A stretch of 64,000 nucleotides of DNA from positions 186,001 to 250,000 of the forward strand of contig NZ_JAHCST010000008.1 of NCBI RefSeq assembly GCF_018476525.1, read 5' to 3'. Under the pieces are notes generated by a model that was not told the DNA's origin, searched no databases, and saw only the letters and a program-made list of their open reading frames with translations. The position numbers and the translations under genes were made by a program. Source of the stretch: Acrocarpospora catenulata (GTDB lineage: Bacteria; Actinomycetota; Actinomycetes; Streptosporangiales; Streptosporangiaceae). Numbering within the stretch: position 1 is the first letter of the stretch; every line of letters begins with the position of its first letter. Positions 8,693 through 17,585 of the stretch are shown in pieces.

Positions 8693-8704
8693 GGGGCATT
8701 TTTT
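8671..8704 (+). terminator. ilvBNC attenuator terminator
   Basis: GCCCC (8671-8675) pairs with GGGGC (8693-8697), and TCCGC (8679-8683) with GCGGA (8687-8691) around a CCA loop, with an internal AGA/C mismatch. The stem is followed by A and six T's (8699-8704). It is a classic intrinsic terminator placed between the leader peptide and ilvB. Confidence 0.8.
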
Positions 8705-8750
8705 ATGCCCAATCCTCCTGAACTACGCTCAGCCAACAAGGAACGAGCCG

Positions 8751-10487
8751 ATGACCGAACAGATGACAGGAGCCCAGGCCCTGGTGCGGGCGCTGGAGCA
8801 CGTCGGGGTCGACACGGTGTTCGGGATCCCCGGCGGGGCCATCCTGCCCGCCTACGATCCCCTCTACGACTCGACCAAGGTCCGGCACGTGCTCGTACGG
8901 CACGAGCAGGGTGCCGGGCACGCCGCCGAGGGGTACGCGCAGGCCACCGGCAGGGTCGGGGTGTGCATGGCGACCAGCGGCCCGGGCGCGACCAACCTGG
9001 TCACCCCGATCGCCGACGCGCACATGGACTCGGTGCCGATCGTCGCGATCACCGGCCAGGTGGCGTCCGCGGCGATCGGGACGGACGCCTTCCAGGAGGC
9101 CGACATCTCCGGCATCACCATGCCGATCACCAAGCACAACTTCCTGGTCACCGACCCGGCCGACATCCCCAGGACGATCGTGGAGGCGTTCCACATCGCC
9201 TCCACCGGCCGCCCTGGCCCGGTCCTGGTGGACATCTCCAAGGACGCCCTCCAGGCCAAGACCACCTTCACCTGGCCGGTCACCATGCAGCTGCCGGGCT
9301 ACCGCCCGGTCACCCGCCCGCACTCCAAGCAGATCAGGGAGGCGGCCCGGCTGATCGCCGAGTCCCGCCGCCCGGTGCTGTACGTCGGCGGCGGCGTGCA
9401 CAAGGCCGGCGCCTCGGCCGAGCTGCGCGAACTCGCCGAGCTGACCGGCATCCCGGTCATCACCACCCTGATGGCCAGGGGCAGCTTCCCCGACAGCCAC
9501 CCCCAGCACCTGGGCATGCCCGGCATGCACGGCACCGTCGCGGCGGTCGGCTCGCTCCAGCGCAGCGACCTGATCATCGCGCTCGGGGCCAGGTTCGACG
9601 ACCGGGTCACCGGCCGCCTGGACACCTTCGCCCCGAACGCCAAGATCGTGCACGCCGACATCGACCCGGCCGAGATCTCCAAGAACCGGCACGCCGACGT
9701 GCCCATCGTGGGCGACTGCCGGGAAGTGCTGACCGACCTCATCGCGGCGGTCAAGGCCGACGGCCGCAAGGGCGACTACAGTGACTGGTGGAAGGCGCTC
9801 AACGCGTTGCGCACCACGTACGCGCTGGGCTACGACACCTTCGACGACGGCACGCTGGCCCCGCAGTACGTGATGGAGCGGTTGAGCTCGATCGTCGGTC
9901 CGGAGGCGTACTACGTGGCCGGGGTCGGCCAGCACCAGATGTGGGCCGCCCAGTTCATCGGCTACGAGCGGCCTGGCACGTTCATCAACTCCGGCGGCCT
10001 GGGCACCATGGGCTTCGCGGTGCCGGCCGCGATGGGCGTGAAGATGGGGCGCCCGGAGAGCGTCGTGTGGGCCATCGACGGGGACGGCTGCTTCCAGATG
10101 ACCAACCAGGAGCTGGCCACCTGCGCCCTGGAGGGCGTGCCGATCAAGGTTGCCGTGATCAACAACGGCAACCTGGGCATGGTCCGCCAGTGGCAGACGC
10201 TCTTCTACGACGAGCGCTACTCCAACACCAACCTGCAGACCGCCCGGCGCATCCCGGACTTCGTCAAGCTCGCCGAGGCGTACGGTTGCGTGGGGTTGCG
10301 CTGCGAGCGGCCGGAGGATGTGGACGCCACCATCCAGAAGGCGATGGAGATCAACGACGCGCCGGTGGTGGTCGACTTCGTGGTCCACGAGGACGCCATG
10401 GTGTGGCCGATGGTCGCCGCCGGGACCAGCAACGACGAGATCAAGTACGCCCGTGACATGGCGCCGAAGTGGGAGCACGAGGACTGA
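8751..10487 (+). CDS. ilvB: Acetolactate synthase (AHAS) large, catalytic subunit
   Basis: Condenses pyruvate with pyruvate or 2-oxobutyrate, the committed step to valine/leucine and isoleucine. The protein has 578 residues. E52 in [15 protein letters not shown] is the catalytic glutamate that activates thiamine diphosphate. [15 protein letters not shown] to [12 protein letters not shown] is the GDG-x-N thiamine/Mg motif. The ATG at 8751 follows AAGGA. It is the first gene of ilvBNC and joins ilvN in a TGATG overlap, so the subunits are translationally coupled. Expression is likely attenuated by the leader at 8600-8704. Confidence 0.96.
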   Translation: MTEQMTGAQALVRALEHVGVDTVFGIPGGAILPAYDPLYDSTKVRHVLVRHEQGAGHAAEGYAQATGRVGVCMATSGPGATNLVTPIADAHMDSVPIVAITGQVASAAIGTDAFQEADISGITMPITKHNFLVTDPADIPRTIVEAFHIASTGRPGPVLVDISKDALQAKTTFTWPVTMQLPGYRPVTRPHSKQIREAARLIAESRRPVLYVGGGVHKAGASAELRELAELTGIPVITTLMARGSFPDSHPQHLGMPGMHGTVAAVGSLQRSDLIIALGARFDDRVTGRLDTFAPNAKIVHADIDPAEISKNRHADVPIVGDCREVLTDLIAAVKADGRKGDYSDWWKALNALRTTYALGYDTFDDGTLAPQYVMERLSSIVGPEAYYVAGVGQHQMWAAQFIGYERPGTFINSGGLGTMGFAVPAAMGVKMGRPESVVWAIDGDGCFQMTNQELATCALEGVPIKVAVINNGNLGMVRQWQTLFYDERYSNTNLQTARRIPDFVKLAEAYGCVGLRCERPEDVDATIQKAMEINDAPVVVDFVVHEDAMVWPMVAAGTSNDEIKYARDMAPKWEHED

Positions 10488-11011
10488 TGACCCGCCACAC
10501 CCTCTCCGTCCTGGTGGAGAACAAGCCCGGCGTGCTGGCCCGGGTGGCCGCGCTGTTCAGCCGGCGCGGGTTCAACATCGACTCGCTGGCCGTCGGGCCC
10601 ACCGAGCACGCCGACATCTCCCGGATGACCATCGTGGTGAACGTCGCCGAACTGCCGCTGGAGCAGGTCACCAAGCAGCTCAACAAGCTGGTGAACGTGC
10701 TCAAGATCGTTGAGTTGGACAGCACGCAGTCGGTGCAGCGCGAGCTCATGCTGATCAAGGTCAGGGCGGACGCCGACTCCCGCAGCCACGTGCTGGAACT
10801 GGTCAACCTGTTCCGGGCCCGCTGCGTCGACGTGGCCCCCGACGCGGTCACCATCGAGGTCACCGGGACCACAGACAAGCTGGAGGCGTTCGTCCGCGTG
10901 TTGGAGCCGTTCGGTATCAAGGAGCTCGTGCAGTCGGGCATGGTGGCCATCGGCCGCGGTGCCCGCTCGATCACCGACCGTTCGCTCCGGGCACTCGACC
11001 GTACCGCCTGA
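10487..11011 (+). CDS. ilvN: Acetolactate synthase small, regulatory subunit
   Basis: Activates IlvB and confers valine feedback inhibition. It has 174 residues. The N-terminal ACT domain reads RHTLSVLVENKPGVLARVAALFSRRGFNIDSLAVG; a second ACT-like domain follows (LIKVRADADSRSHVLELVNLFRARCVDV). Its ATG overlaps the ilvB stop by one base, which fixes the start against an upstream in-frame ATG at 10469 that lies inside ilvB. Confidence 0.95.
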   Translation: MTRHTLSVLVENKPGVLARVAALFSRRGFNIDSLAVGPTEHADISRMTIVVNVAELPLEQVTKQLNKLVNVLKIVELDSTQSVQRELMLIKVRADADSRSHVLELVNLFRARCVDVAPDAVTIEVTGTTDKLEAFVRVLEPFGIKELVQSGMVAIGRGARSITDRSLRALDRTA

Positions 11012-11021
11012 ACAAGCCTGA

Positions 11022-12044
<1,023 letters not shown>

Positions 12045-12056
12045 GCTGAGCCCGGT

Positions 12057-12102
12057 ACGGCGGCACTGCTCCCACTTGGGAGTGGTGCCGCCGTTTCTGT
12101 TT
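12057..12102 (+). terminator. Terminator of ilvBNC
   Basis: ACGGCGGCAC (12057-12066) pairs with GTGCCGCCGT (12085-12094), with further CTCCC/GGGAG pairing inside, followed by the T-rich TTTCTGTTT. It lies 12 bases past the ilvC stop and may also serve the convergent FHA gene. Confidence 0.85.
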
Positions 12103-12637
12103 ACGCGGGCGCGGATACCAGGAAGGCGCAGTCGCCGAAGGAGATCTCGTCGCCGGTGCGGACGCGGGCCGGGCCGACCAGGCGCCAGCCGTTGAGGCGG
12201 GTGCCGTTGAGGGAGCCGAGGTCGACCAGGAGCCAGTGGTCGTCCTCGCGGCGGAGTTCGGCGTGTACGCGGGAGACCGTCAGGTCGGACAGGACCAGGT
12301 CACAGGAGGACCCGCGGCCCACCACGTACCGGATACGGCTGTCCGGGGGAAGGGCCAGCCGGGGTAGCCGGGGGCGTCGCCAGGCGCTCTGGAGCCGCGA
12401 GGAGAACTCCGAGGCCGCCGACACGGCGTCGGTGACCCGCCGCCGCCACCGGCCCCGCTGCGGCAGGTCCGCGACAAGCTCGTCCAGCTCGTCCCTGCTC
12501 CGCGCGCGCAACGCCTGATCGACCCGCCCGACGAACGTCTCCATCGACAGCCGCCCCTCGGCGGCCCGATCACGAAGCTCGTTGAGCGCACGATCGCGGT
12601 CCCCGTCGGACGCGCGGACAGGAGGTTGCGGGCTCAT
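12101..12637 (-). CDS. DUF1707 and FHA domain protein
   Basis: A 178-residue soluble protein. Residues ~8-60 (RASDGDRDRALNELRDRAAEGRLSMETFVGRVDQAL) are a DUF1707 (SHOCT-like) domain common in actinobacteria. Residues ~100-175 are a forkhead-associated domain with the conserved GRGSSCDLVL, SRVHAEL and LGSLNGTRLNG, which bind phosphothreonine. It is probably a reader of Ser/Thr kinase signalling; candidate kinases are encoded at 44.8-50.2 kb, but nothing links them directly. The ATG at 12637 was chosen because DUF1707 proteins begin just before R-A-S-D. Confidence 0.88.
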   Translation of the reverse strand: MSPQPPVRASDGDRDRALNELRDRAAEGRLSMETFVGRVDQALRARSRDELDELVADLPQRGRWRRRVTDAVSAASEFSSRLQSAWRRPRLPRLALPPDSRIRYVVGRGSSCDLVLSDLTVSRVHAELRREDDHWLLVDLGSLNGTRLNGWRLVGPARVRTGDEISFGDCAFLVSAPA

Positions 12638-12689
12638 GTCTTGGAGTATCCGCTTTACAGAAGTCTGGTGTCCAGATTGCTGGAAACTT

Positions 12690-12722
12690 CGCTCTCCCGG
12701 CCCGCTCCGGGCCGGGAGAGCG
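12690..12722 (-). terminator. Terminator-like hairpin after the CAP gene
   Basis: A perfect 14-base stem (12690-12703 with 12709-12722) has a 5-base loop, starting 7 bases past the CAP stop codon. The downstream minus strand is only weakly T-rich (AAGTTTCC), as is common for GC-rich actinobacterial terminators. Confidence 0.7.
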
Positions 12723-12729
12723 AGGTATT

Positions 12730-13578
12730 TCACGGCTTTCCGAAGTCCTGGGTCCAGTACGGGCCCCCGGCGGCGACGTAGCCGACGCCGATGTGGACGT
12801 AGTTGCAGTTGAGGATGTTCTGACGGTGGCCTGGGCTGTTCATCCAGTCGTTGACGACGGAGGCGGCGGAGCGCTGACCCTGGGCGATGTTCTCGCCGAT
12901 GGCGGTGAAGGAGTAGCCGGCCGCCTTGATGCGGTCGCTGAAGTCGCGGCCGTCCTGGGAGTCGTGGCTGAAGTAGTTCTTGGCGGACATGTCAGCCGAG
13001 TGACCGAGGGCGGCCTTGTGCAGGCGGGCGTCGTGGGTCAGCGGGCCGCAGCCGGCCTTGGCGCGTTCGGCGTTGGTGAGGCGGACCACCTCGTTCTCGA
13101 CGGCGCTGCCGACCCCGGAGCTCGAGCCGCCGCCGCCACCCCCGGGCGTCGGGGAGGGGGAGGGCTTCGGCCTGGTCGGGCAGGTGACGCGTACCTTGCC
13201 GGAGACCGCCGTGCGGCCGCGCGCGTCGGTGACGGTGGTGTAGAAGACGCCGGACGCGCAGGGCACGGTGAGCGTGAGCCGCGCGTTGCGGACGACCCGC
13301 GCCCCGCTCTTCACCACGCGGTCCGGCCCTGGCACCACTTTCTTGAGCCGCACCCGGGTCAGAGCCTTGTTGGAGCAGCCGCTCCGGGCGCCGACCACAC
13401 GGATGCGCTTGGTGGAGGTGAGGGCGGGTTTGGCCGCCACCACCCGGCATCGGGCCAGCAGGGCGGTGTCGCCGGCCGCCATGGCCATACCCGCCGCCGC
13501 CTCCGCAGTGGCGGTGACCGGCAGGCCAACGGCTAGCAGCGCGCCCACGCTGAGGAGCGCTCGCAGGGATCTCTTCAT
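12730..13578 (-). CDS. Secreted CAP-domain (SCP/PR1-like) protein
   Basis: A 282-residue exported protein. The N-terminus MKRSLRALLSVGALLAVGLPVTATAEA is a Sec signal peptide. A region of ~100 residues with four cysteines follows, then a P-S-P-T-P-G6 linker, then a C-terminal CAP domain with LTNAERAKAGCGPL, LHKAALGHSADMSAKNYFSHDSQDGR, GENIAQG, WMNSPGHRQNILN and YWTQDFG. The histidines and glutamate of the CAP cavity are present. Bacterial relatives are common in sporulating actinomycetes and bacilli, but their activity is generally unknown. Transcribed alone. Confidence 0.88.
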   Translation of the reverse strand: MKRSLRALLSVGALLAVGLPVTATAEAAAGMAMAAGDTALLARCRVVAAKPALTSTKRIRVVGARSGCSNKALTRVRLKKVVPGPDRVVKSGARVVRNARLTLTVPCASGVFYTTVTDARGRTAVSGKVRVTCPTRPKPSPSPTPGGGGGGSSSGVGSAVENEVVRLTNAERAKAGCGPLTHDARLHKAALGHSADMSAKNYFSHDSQDGRDFSDRIKAAGYSFTAIGENIAQGQRSAASVVNDWMNSPGHRQNILNCNYVHIGVGYVAAGGPYWTQDFGKP

Positions 13579-13747
13579 ACTGCCTTCCAGGTGAGGGGTA
13601 GGCACTGGATAGGAGTCAGAAGTATGGCCCTGCGCCAACCAAAAATCAGGCAAAAAGGCATTTTACGGAACGGACCAATGGTCAAACCCGAGTAAAAACT
13701 GCTGATGGCCCCGTTCCATTCAGGCGGGTGTGATGCTCGTCACACGA

Positions 13748-13783
13748 TTGACTGTTCGCATACCGCGTATGCATACTCAGTAT
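13748..13783 (+). promoter_or_regulatory. padR promoter with overlapping palindromic operator
   Basis: TTGACT (13748-13753) and CATACT (13772-13777) are spaced 18 bases, putting the start of transcription at or next to the ATG (13784), so the mRNA is probably leaderless. The -10 region is covered by GCATACCGCGTATGC (13758-13772) and ATACTCAGTAT (13773-13783), perfect and near-perfect palindromes typical of PadR-type autoregulation. Confidence 0.55.
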
Positions 13784-14299
13784 ATGTCCATCCGGCACGG
13801 TCTGCTCGCCCTGCTCAGCCAGGGCGCGCGCTACGGCTACCAGCTTCGCACGGAGTTCGAGGCGTCCACGGGGGCGACATGGCCGCTCAACATCGGCCAG
13901 GTCTACACGACGCTCTCCCGCATGGAGCGCGACGGCCTGGTGGCCCCGGGTGAGCAGGACGACCAGGGCCGGGTCGTCTACGCCATCACCGAGCAGGGCC
14001 GGTCGGAACTGGCGCGATGGTTCAGCACCCCCATCGCCCAGGCCGACCGGCCCAGGGACGAACTGGTGATCAAACTCGCCATGGCGGTGATCGCCCCCGA
14101 CGTGGACGCCGCCGCCATGATCCAGGCCCAGCGCTCGGCCACCATGCGCACCCTGCAGCAGCTGACCAAGGCCAAACGCGGCGCCGGCGTCGCCCAGCGC
14201 CTGGTCTACGACTCGATGATCTTCCAAGCCGAGGCCGAGCAGCGCTGGCTCGACCACTGCGAATCCGTGCTGGCCGCCCATTCTGAGAGGCCCGAATGA
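13784..14299 (+). CDS. PadR-family transcriptional repressor
   Basis: A 171-residue winged-helix regulator. MSIRHGLLALLSQGARYGYQLRTEFE, TWPLNIGQVYTTLSRMERDGLV and GRVVYAITEQGRSEL form the PadR N-terminal domain, and the helical C-terminal part dimerises (Vir_act_alpha_C type). The stop overlaps the ABC ATPase start by four bases (ATGA), so it is the first gene of a three-gene operon and most likely represses it. The upstream in-frame start at 13730 is rejected because it would lie upstream of the promoter. Confidence 0.9.
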   Translation: MSIRHGLLALLSQGARYGYQLRTEFEASTGATWPLNIGQVYTTLSRMERDGLVAPGEQDDQGRVVYAITEQGRSELARWFSTPIAQADRPRDELVIKLAMAVIAPDVDAAAMIQAQRSATMRTLQQLTKAKRGAGVAQRLVYDSMIFQAEAEQRWLDHCESVLAAHSERPE

Positions 14300-14994
14300 C
14301 CACTGTTTCCCGCCTGACCGAGGTGACCAAGGTGCACGGCTCGGGGGCGTCAGCCGTACCGGCCTTACGCGGGGTGAGCCTGGAGGTCGCGGCCGGTGAG
14401 CTGGTCGCGGTCATGGGCCCGTCCGGGTCGGGGAAGTCGACCCTGCTGAACCTGGCCGGCGGCCTGGAGCGGGCCACCGAGGGCACGGTCGAGGTCGAGG
14501 GCGTCGCGATCGGCGGGCTGCCGGCGAAGAAGCTGGCCGCGCTGCGGCGCAGGAAGGTCGGGTACGTGTTCCAGGACCTCAACCTGATCCCGTCGCTGAC
14601 CGCCGCCGAGAACGTGATGCTCCCCCGCGAACTGGACGGCGTCCGTACCAGGAAGGCCAGGCAGGAGGCCGAGCGGGCGCTCGGCGAGGTCGGGCTCGCG
14701 GGCGCCGGGAACCGGTTCCCCGACGAGCTGTCGGGCGGGGAGCGGCAACGGGTGGCCATCGCCAGGGCGCTGACCGGGGAACGGCGGCTGCTGCTCGCCG
14801 ACGAGCCGACCGGCGCGCTGGACACCCCGACCGGGGACGACGTGCTCCAGCTGCTTCGCGAGCGCTGCGACGCGGGCGCGGCCGTGCTGCTGGTCACCCA
14901 CGAGCCGAGATACGCGGCCTGGGCCGACCGGGTGGTCTTCCTCAGGGACGGCGCGATCGCCGACACCGCCGAGCCGATGGCGAGCAGCCGGTGA
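14296..14994 (+). CDS. ABC transporter ATP-binding protein, MacB/LolD type
   Basis: A 232-residue cytoplasmic ATPase. The Walker A is GPSGSGKSTLLN, the signature is LSGGERQRVAIARAL, and the Walker B LLLADEPTGALD carries the E-P-T-G-A-L-D form typical of MacB/LolD-type families. It works with the FtsX-like permease encoded next, with a GTGA overlap. Such modules often export peptides or antimicrobials, or handle lipoproteins; the substrate is not evident. Confidence 0.92.
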   Translation: MTTVSRLTEVTKVHGSGASAVPALRGVSLEVAAGELVAVMGPSGSGKSTLLNLAGGLERATEGTVEVEGVAIGGLPAKKLAALRRRKVGYVFQDLNLIPSLTAAENVMLPRELDGVRTRKARQEAERALGEVGLAGAGNRFPDELSGGERQRVAIARALTGERRLLLADEPTGALDTPTGDDVLQLLRERCDAGAAVLLVTHEPRYAAWADRVVFLRDGAIADTAEPMASSR

Positions 14995-17573
14995 ACGCCG
15001 TCCTGCGCCTGTCCCGCCGGGGCCTGTGGCGGGCCCGCTGGCGCAGCCTGCTGATCCTCGCCATGATCGCCCTGCCGGTGGCCGCGGCCTGCGGCCTGGT
15101 CACCCTGCTGGCCACCAGGGACATCGACCCGCAGGAGTCGGTGTTCGGCCGCCTGGGCACCGCCGACGCACTGATCATGACGGCGGAGTTCGCGGCGCCG
15201 GTGCGGCAGGACGCCTCCGGCAGGGAGTACCTGTTCGAACCCGAGATCATCGGCACACCACCCAGCCCGACCTGGACGGCCGCCGACATCGCCGCGGCCA
15301 CCGGCGGCCGGGCCGTCCCCGTGACCCAGGGCATGCGGGCCGCCGAGACCGCCCAGGGCTACGCCTGGCTGTGGGCGCTGGAAATGGACGCGGGCGACCC
15401 GCTGACCCGCGGAATCTACCGGCTGACGTCCGGACGGATGCCCAGAGCCGCCGGTGAGGTGGCCGTCCTCCCCGAACTGGCCCACCTGGCGCCCGTCGGG
15501 ACGCGGCTGCGGCTGATCGCCCCCGACCGGGAGATGACCGTGGTCGGCGTGGCCTCGGTGGCCTTCCAGCGGGGAGTGCCCGTCAAGCTGATCGGGTGGC
15601 CGGGCGACCTGCTCGACACGGCCGCTGACCAGCCGTTCTGGCTGGTGGACACGCCCGGTCCTGTGGACTGGGCGCAGGTGCTGCGGCTCAACGAGCGGGG
15701 CCTGGTGGTGAGCTCTCGCGCGGTCGCCGAGAACCCGCCCGTCCTGCCCCCGGTGTACCCGAGCAGGCCGGGCTGGGAACCGGCGGTGCCTCTGGGGCTC
15801 GGGATCGTGCTGGTCGTACTGGAGGTGGTGCTGCTGGCCGGGCCCGCGTTCGCGGTCGGGCTGCGACGGCGACGCCACGAGCTGGCCCTGCTGGCCGCGC
15901 AGGGTGCCTCGCCCGGCCGGTTGCGCGCGGTGCTGGTGGCCGACGGGCTGACGCTCGGGGTGCTGGGCGCGCTCGCGGGGGTTCCGCTCGGAATCCTCGG
16001 AGCCGCCGCCGCGGTGGCATACGGCACTCCGCTCATCGCGTCGGAGTTCGACCCGTTCGACGTGCCCTGGTGGCAGGTGGCGGGGATCAGCGTGCTGGCC
16101 GTGGTCAGCGGGGCGCTGGCCGCGCTGGCGCCCGCCGTCAGCGCCGGGCGTACCGAGGTCGCGGCGGCGCTGGCCGGGCGGCGTGGCGCACAGGACCGGC
16201 GGCCGCGGCGGCCGATCCTCGGCTGGGCGTTGCTGGCCGCCGGGATCGCGATCATGGCAGTGGGGGTGTGGACAACCATGGTGACGGTGTTCACCGGCGG
16301 GGTGGTGGCGCTGCTCGGCCTGGTCGCCCTCACCCCGGGGCTGGTCACGTTGACGGCCAGGTTTGGCGCGCGGCTGCCGCTCCCGCTCCGGCTGGCCGCC
16401 AGGGACGCCGCCCGCAACCGTTCGCGTACCGCTCCCGCCGTCGCGGCCGTGCTCGCCGCGCTGGCCGTGATGACCCCGCTCGCCGTGCTCGCCGCGAGCC
16501 TGGACACAGTACAACGGCAGACCTACCGGGCCGCGTTCCAACCCGGCACCCTGGTCGTCGCCGCCCAGAACCTCACCCCCGAGCTGTGGGACCGGGTCCG
16601 CGCGACGGTCGCGGCCGAGTTTCCCGGGGTTCCCGTGGTCGAGGCCGACTCGGTGGGCCTCAGTCCCGGCAGGCCACCGTGGGTGGACCAGATGTCCCTG
16701 CGATGGGACTGCCATCAGTGCGCGTTCACCTTCACCGCGCTCGGCCAGGTGGTCAGTGGCGGGCCGGAGCTGCTCCGGCTGCTGCTCGGCCGGGAGGATC
16801 CGGCCGCCGAGCGGGCGCTGGCGGACGGCAAGGCCGTGGTGCTGACGGCGGGGGCGGTACAGGACGGGAAGGCGCGCTTCAGCGTGCCGAGCCAGGCGCC
16901 GGGGGCGGATCCACGCCATGCCGATGTGCCGATGAGGGACCTGGAACTGCCCGCCGTCCAGGTGATCCCACCGGACCGTGAGCCCGTGCTCGCGGTGGTT
17001 CCCCCCTCGGCGGTGGCCGACCTGAAGCTGTTCGCGCAGCCGGTGGGCCTGCTGGTGGCGCCGCCGGTCACGTTCGCGCAGAAGGATCGCCTCGCCGCGC
17101 TCCTGCACGCGGTGAGCCCGCAGATCTCGGTCGAGGTCGGGGGCGAGCGAGGCGACGGCGCCGCCCTGGAGCTGACCGTCATCGCCACGGCGGCCGCTCT
17201 GCTGGCCTTGGCCGCCACCCTGGTGGCGACCGCGCTCGCGGCGGCCGACGCCCGGCCCGACCTGGACACCATGACGGCGATCGGGGCCTCCCCCAGGGTG
17301 CGGCGGATCGCCGTCGCCGGCCAGGCCGCGTTCGTGGCCGGGCTGGGCACGCTGGCCGGGGTGGCGGCGGGCCTGATCGGCGGGATCGCGTTCGTCGGCA
17401 GCACGGTCGTGACGCTCAACCAGGGCGAGCGCAACAACTTCGCGTTCGGCGAGATCTTCACCGTCCCCTGGGTGCTCTGCGCGGGGGCGGTGGTCGTGCT
17501 GCCCCTGCTGGCCGCCGTGATCGCGGGCCTGTTCACCCCGGTCAGAACCCGGCCTGTCCGGCGGCTCACCTGA
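14991..17573 (+). CDS. FtsX-like ABC transporter permease
   Basis: An 860-residue membrane protein. The first transmembrane segment is near residues 15-40, then a long extracytoplasmic domain (~40-260), then a first FtsX-type group of helices (LRRRRHELALLAAQGASPGRLRAVLVADGLTLGVLGALAGVPLG), another large outside domain, and a second FtsX group at the C-terminus (DLDTMTAIGASPRVRRIAVAGQAAFVAGLGTLAGVAAG). The A-x-G-A-S-P motifs are repeated, as in permeases with duplicated FtsX domains. Start GTG overlaps the ATPase stop. Confidence 0.9.
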   Translation: MNAVLRLSRRGLWRARWRSLLILAMIALPVAAACGLVTLLATRDIDPQESVFGRLGTADALIMTAEFAAPVRQDASGREYLFEPEIIGTPPSPTWTAADIAAATGGRAVPVTQGMRAAETAQGYAWLWALEMDAGDPLTRGIYRLTSGRMPRAAGEVAVLPELAHLAPVGTRLRLIAPDREMTVVGVASVAFQRGVPVKLIGWPGDLLDTAADQPFWLVDTPGPVDWAQVLRLNERGLVVSSRAVAENPPVLPPVYPSRPGWEPAVPLGLGIVLVVLEVVLLAGPAFAVGLRRRRHELALLAAQGASPGRLRAVLVADGLTLGVLGALAGVPLGILGAAAAVAYGTPLIASEFDPFDVPWWQVAGISVLAVVSGALAALAPAVSAGRTEVAAALAGRRGAQDRRPRRPILGWALLAAGIAIMAVGVWTTMVTVFTGGVVALLGLVALTPGLVTLTARFGARLPLPLRLAARDAARNRSRTAPAVAAVLAALAVMTPLAVLAASLDTVQRQTYRAAFQPGTLVVAAQNLTPELWDRVRATVAAEFPGVPVVEADSVGLSPGRPPWVDQMSLRWDCHQCAFTFTALGQVVSGGPELLRLLLGREDPAAERALADGKAVVLTAGAVQDGKARFSVPSQAPGADPRHADVPMRDLELPAVQVIPPDREPVLAVVPPSAVADLKLFAQPVGLLVAPPVTFAQKDRLAALLHAVSPQISVEVGGERGDGAALELTVIATAAALLALAATLVATALAAADARPDLDTMTAIGASPRVRRIAVAGQAAFVAGLGTLAGVAAGLIGGIAFVGSTVVTLNQGERNNFAFGEIFTVPWVLCAGAVVVLPLLAAVIAGLFTPVRTRPVRRLT

Positions 17574-17585
17574 GAGCCCGGCCGG

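Noticed and set aside
14070-17108. Minus-strand open frame of ~1000 codons across the ABC permease
   Set aside because: Antisense shadow typical of high GC; composition is His/Arg/Gly-rich with no recognisable motif, and the plus strand encodes a coherent membrane protein.
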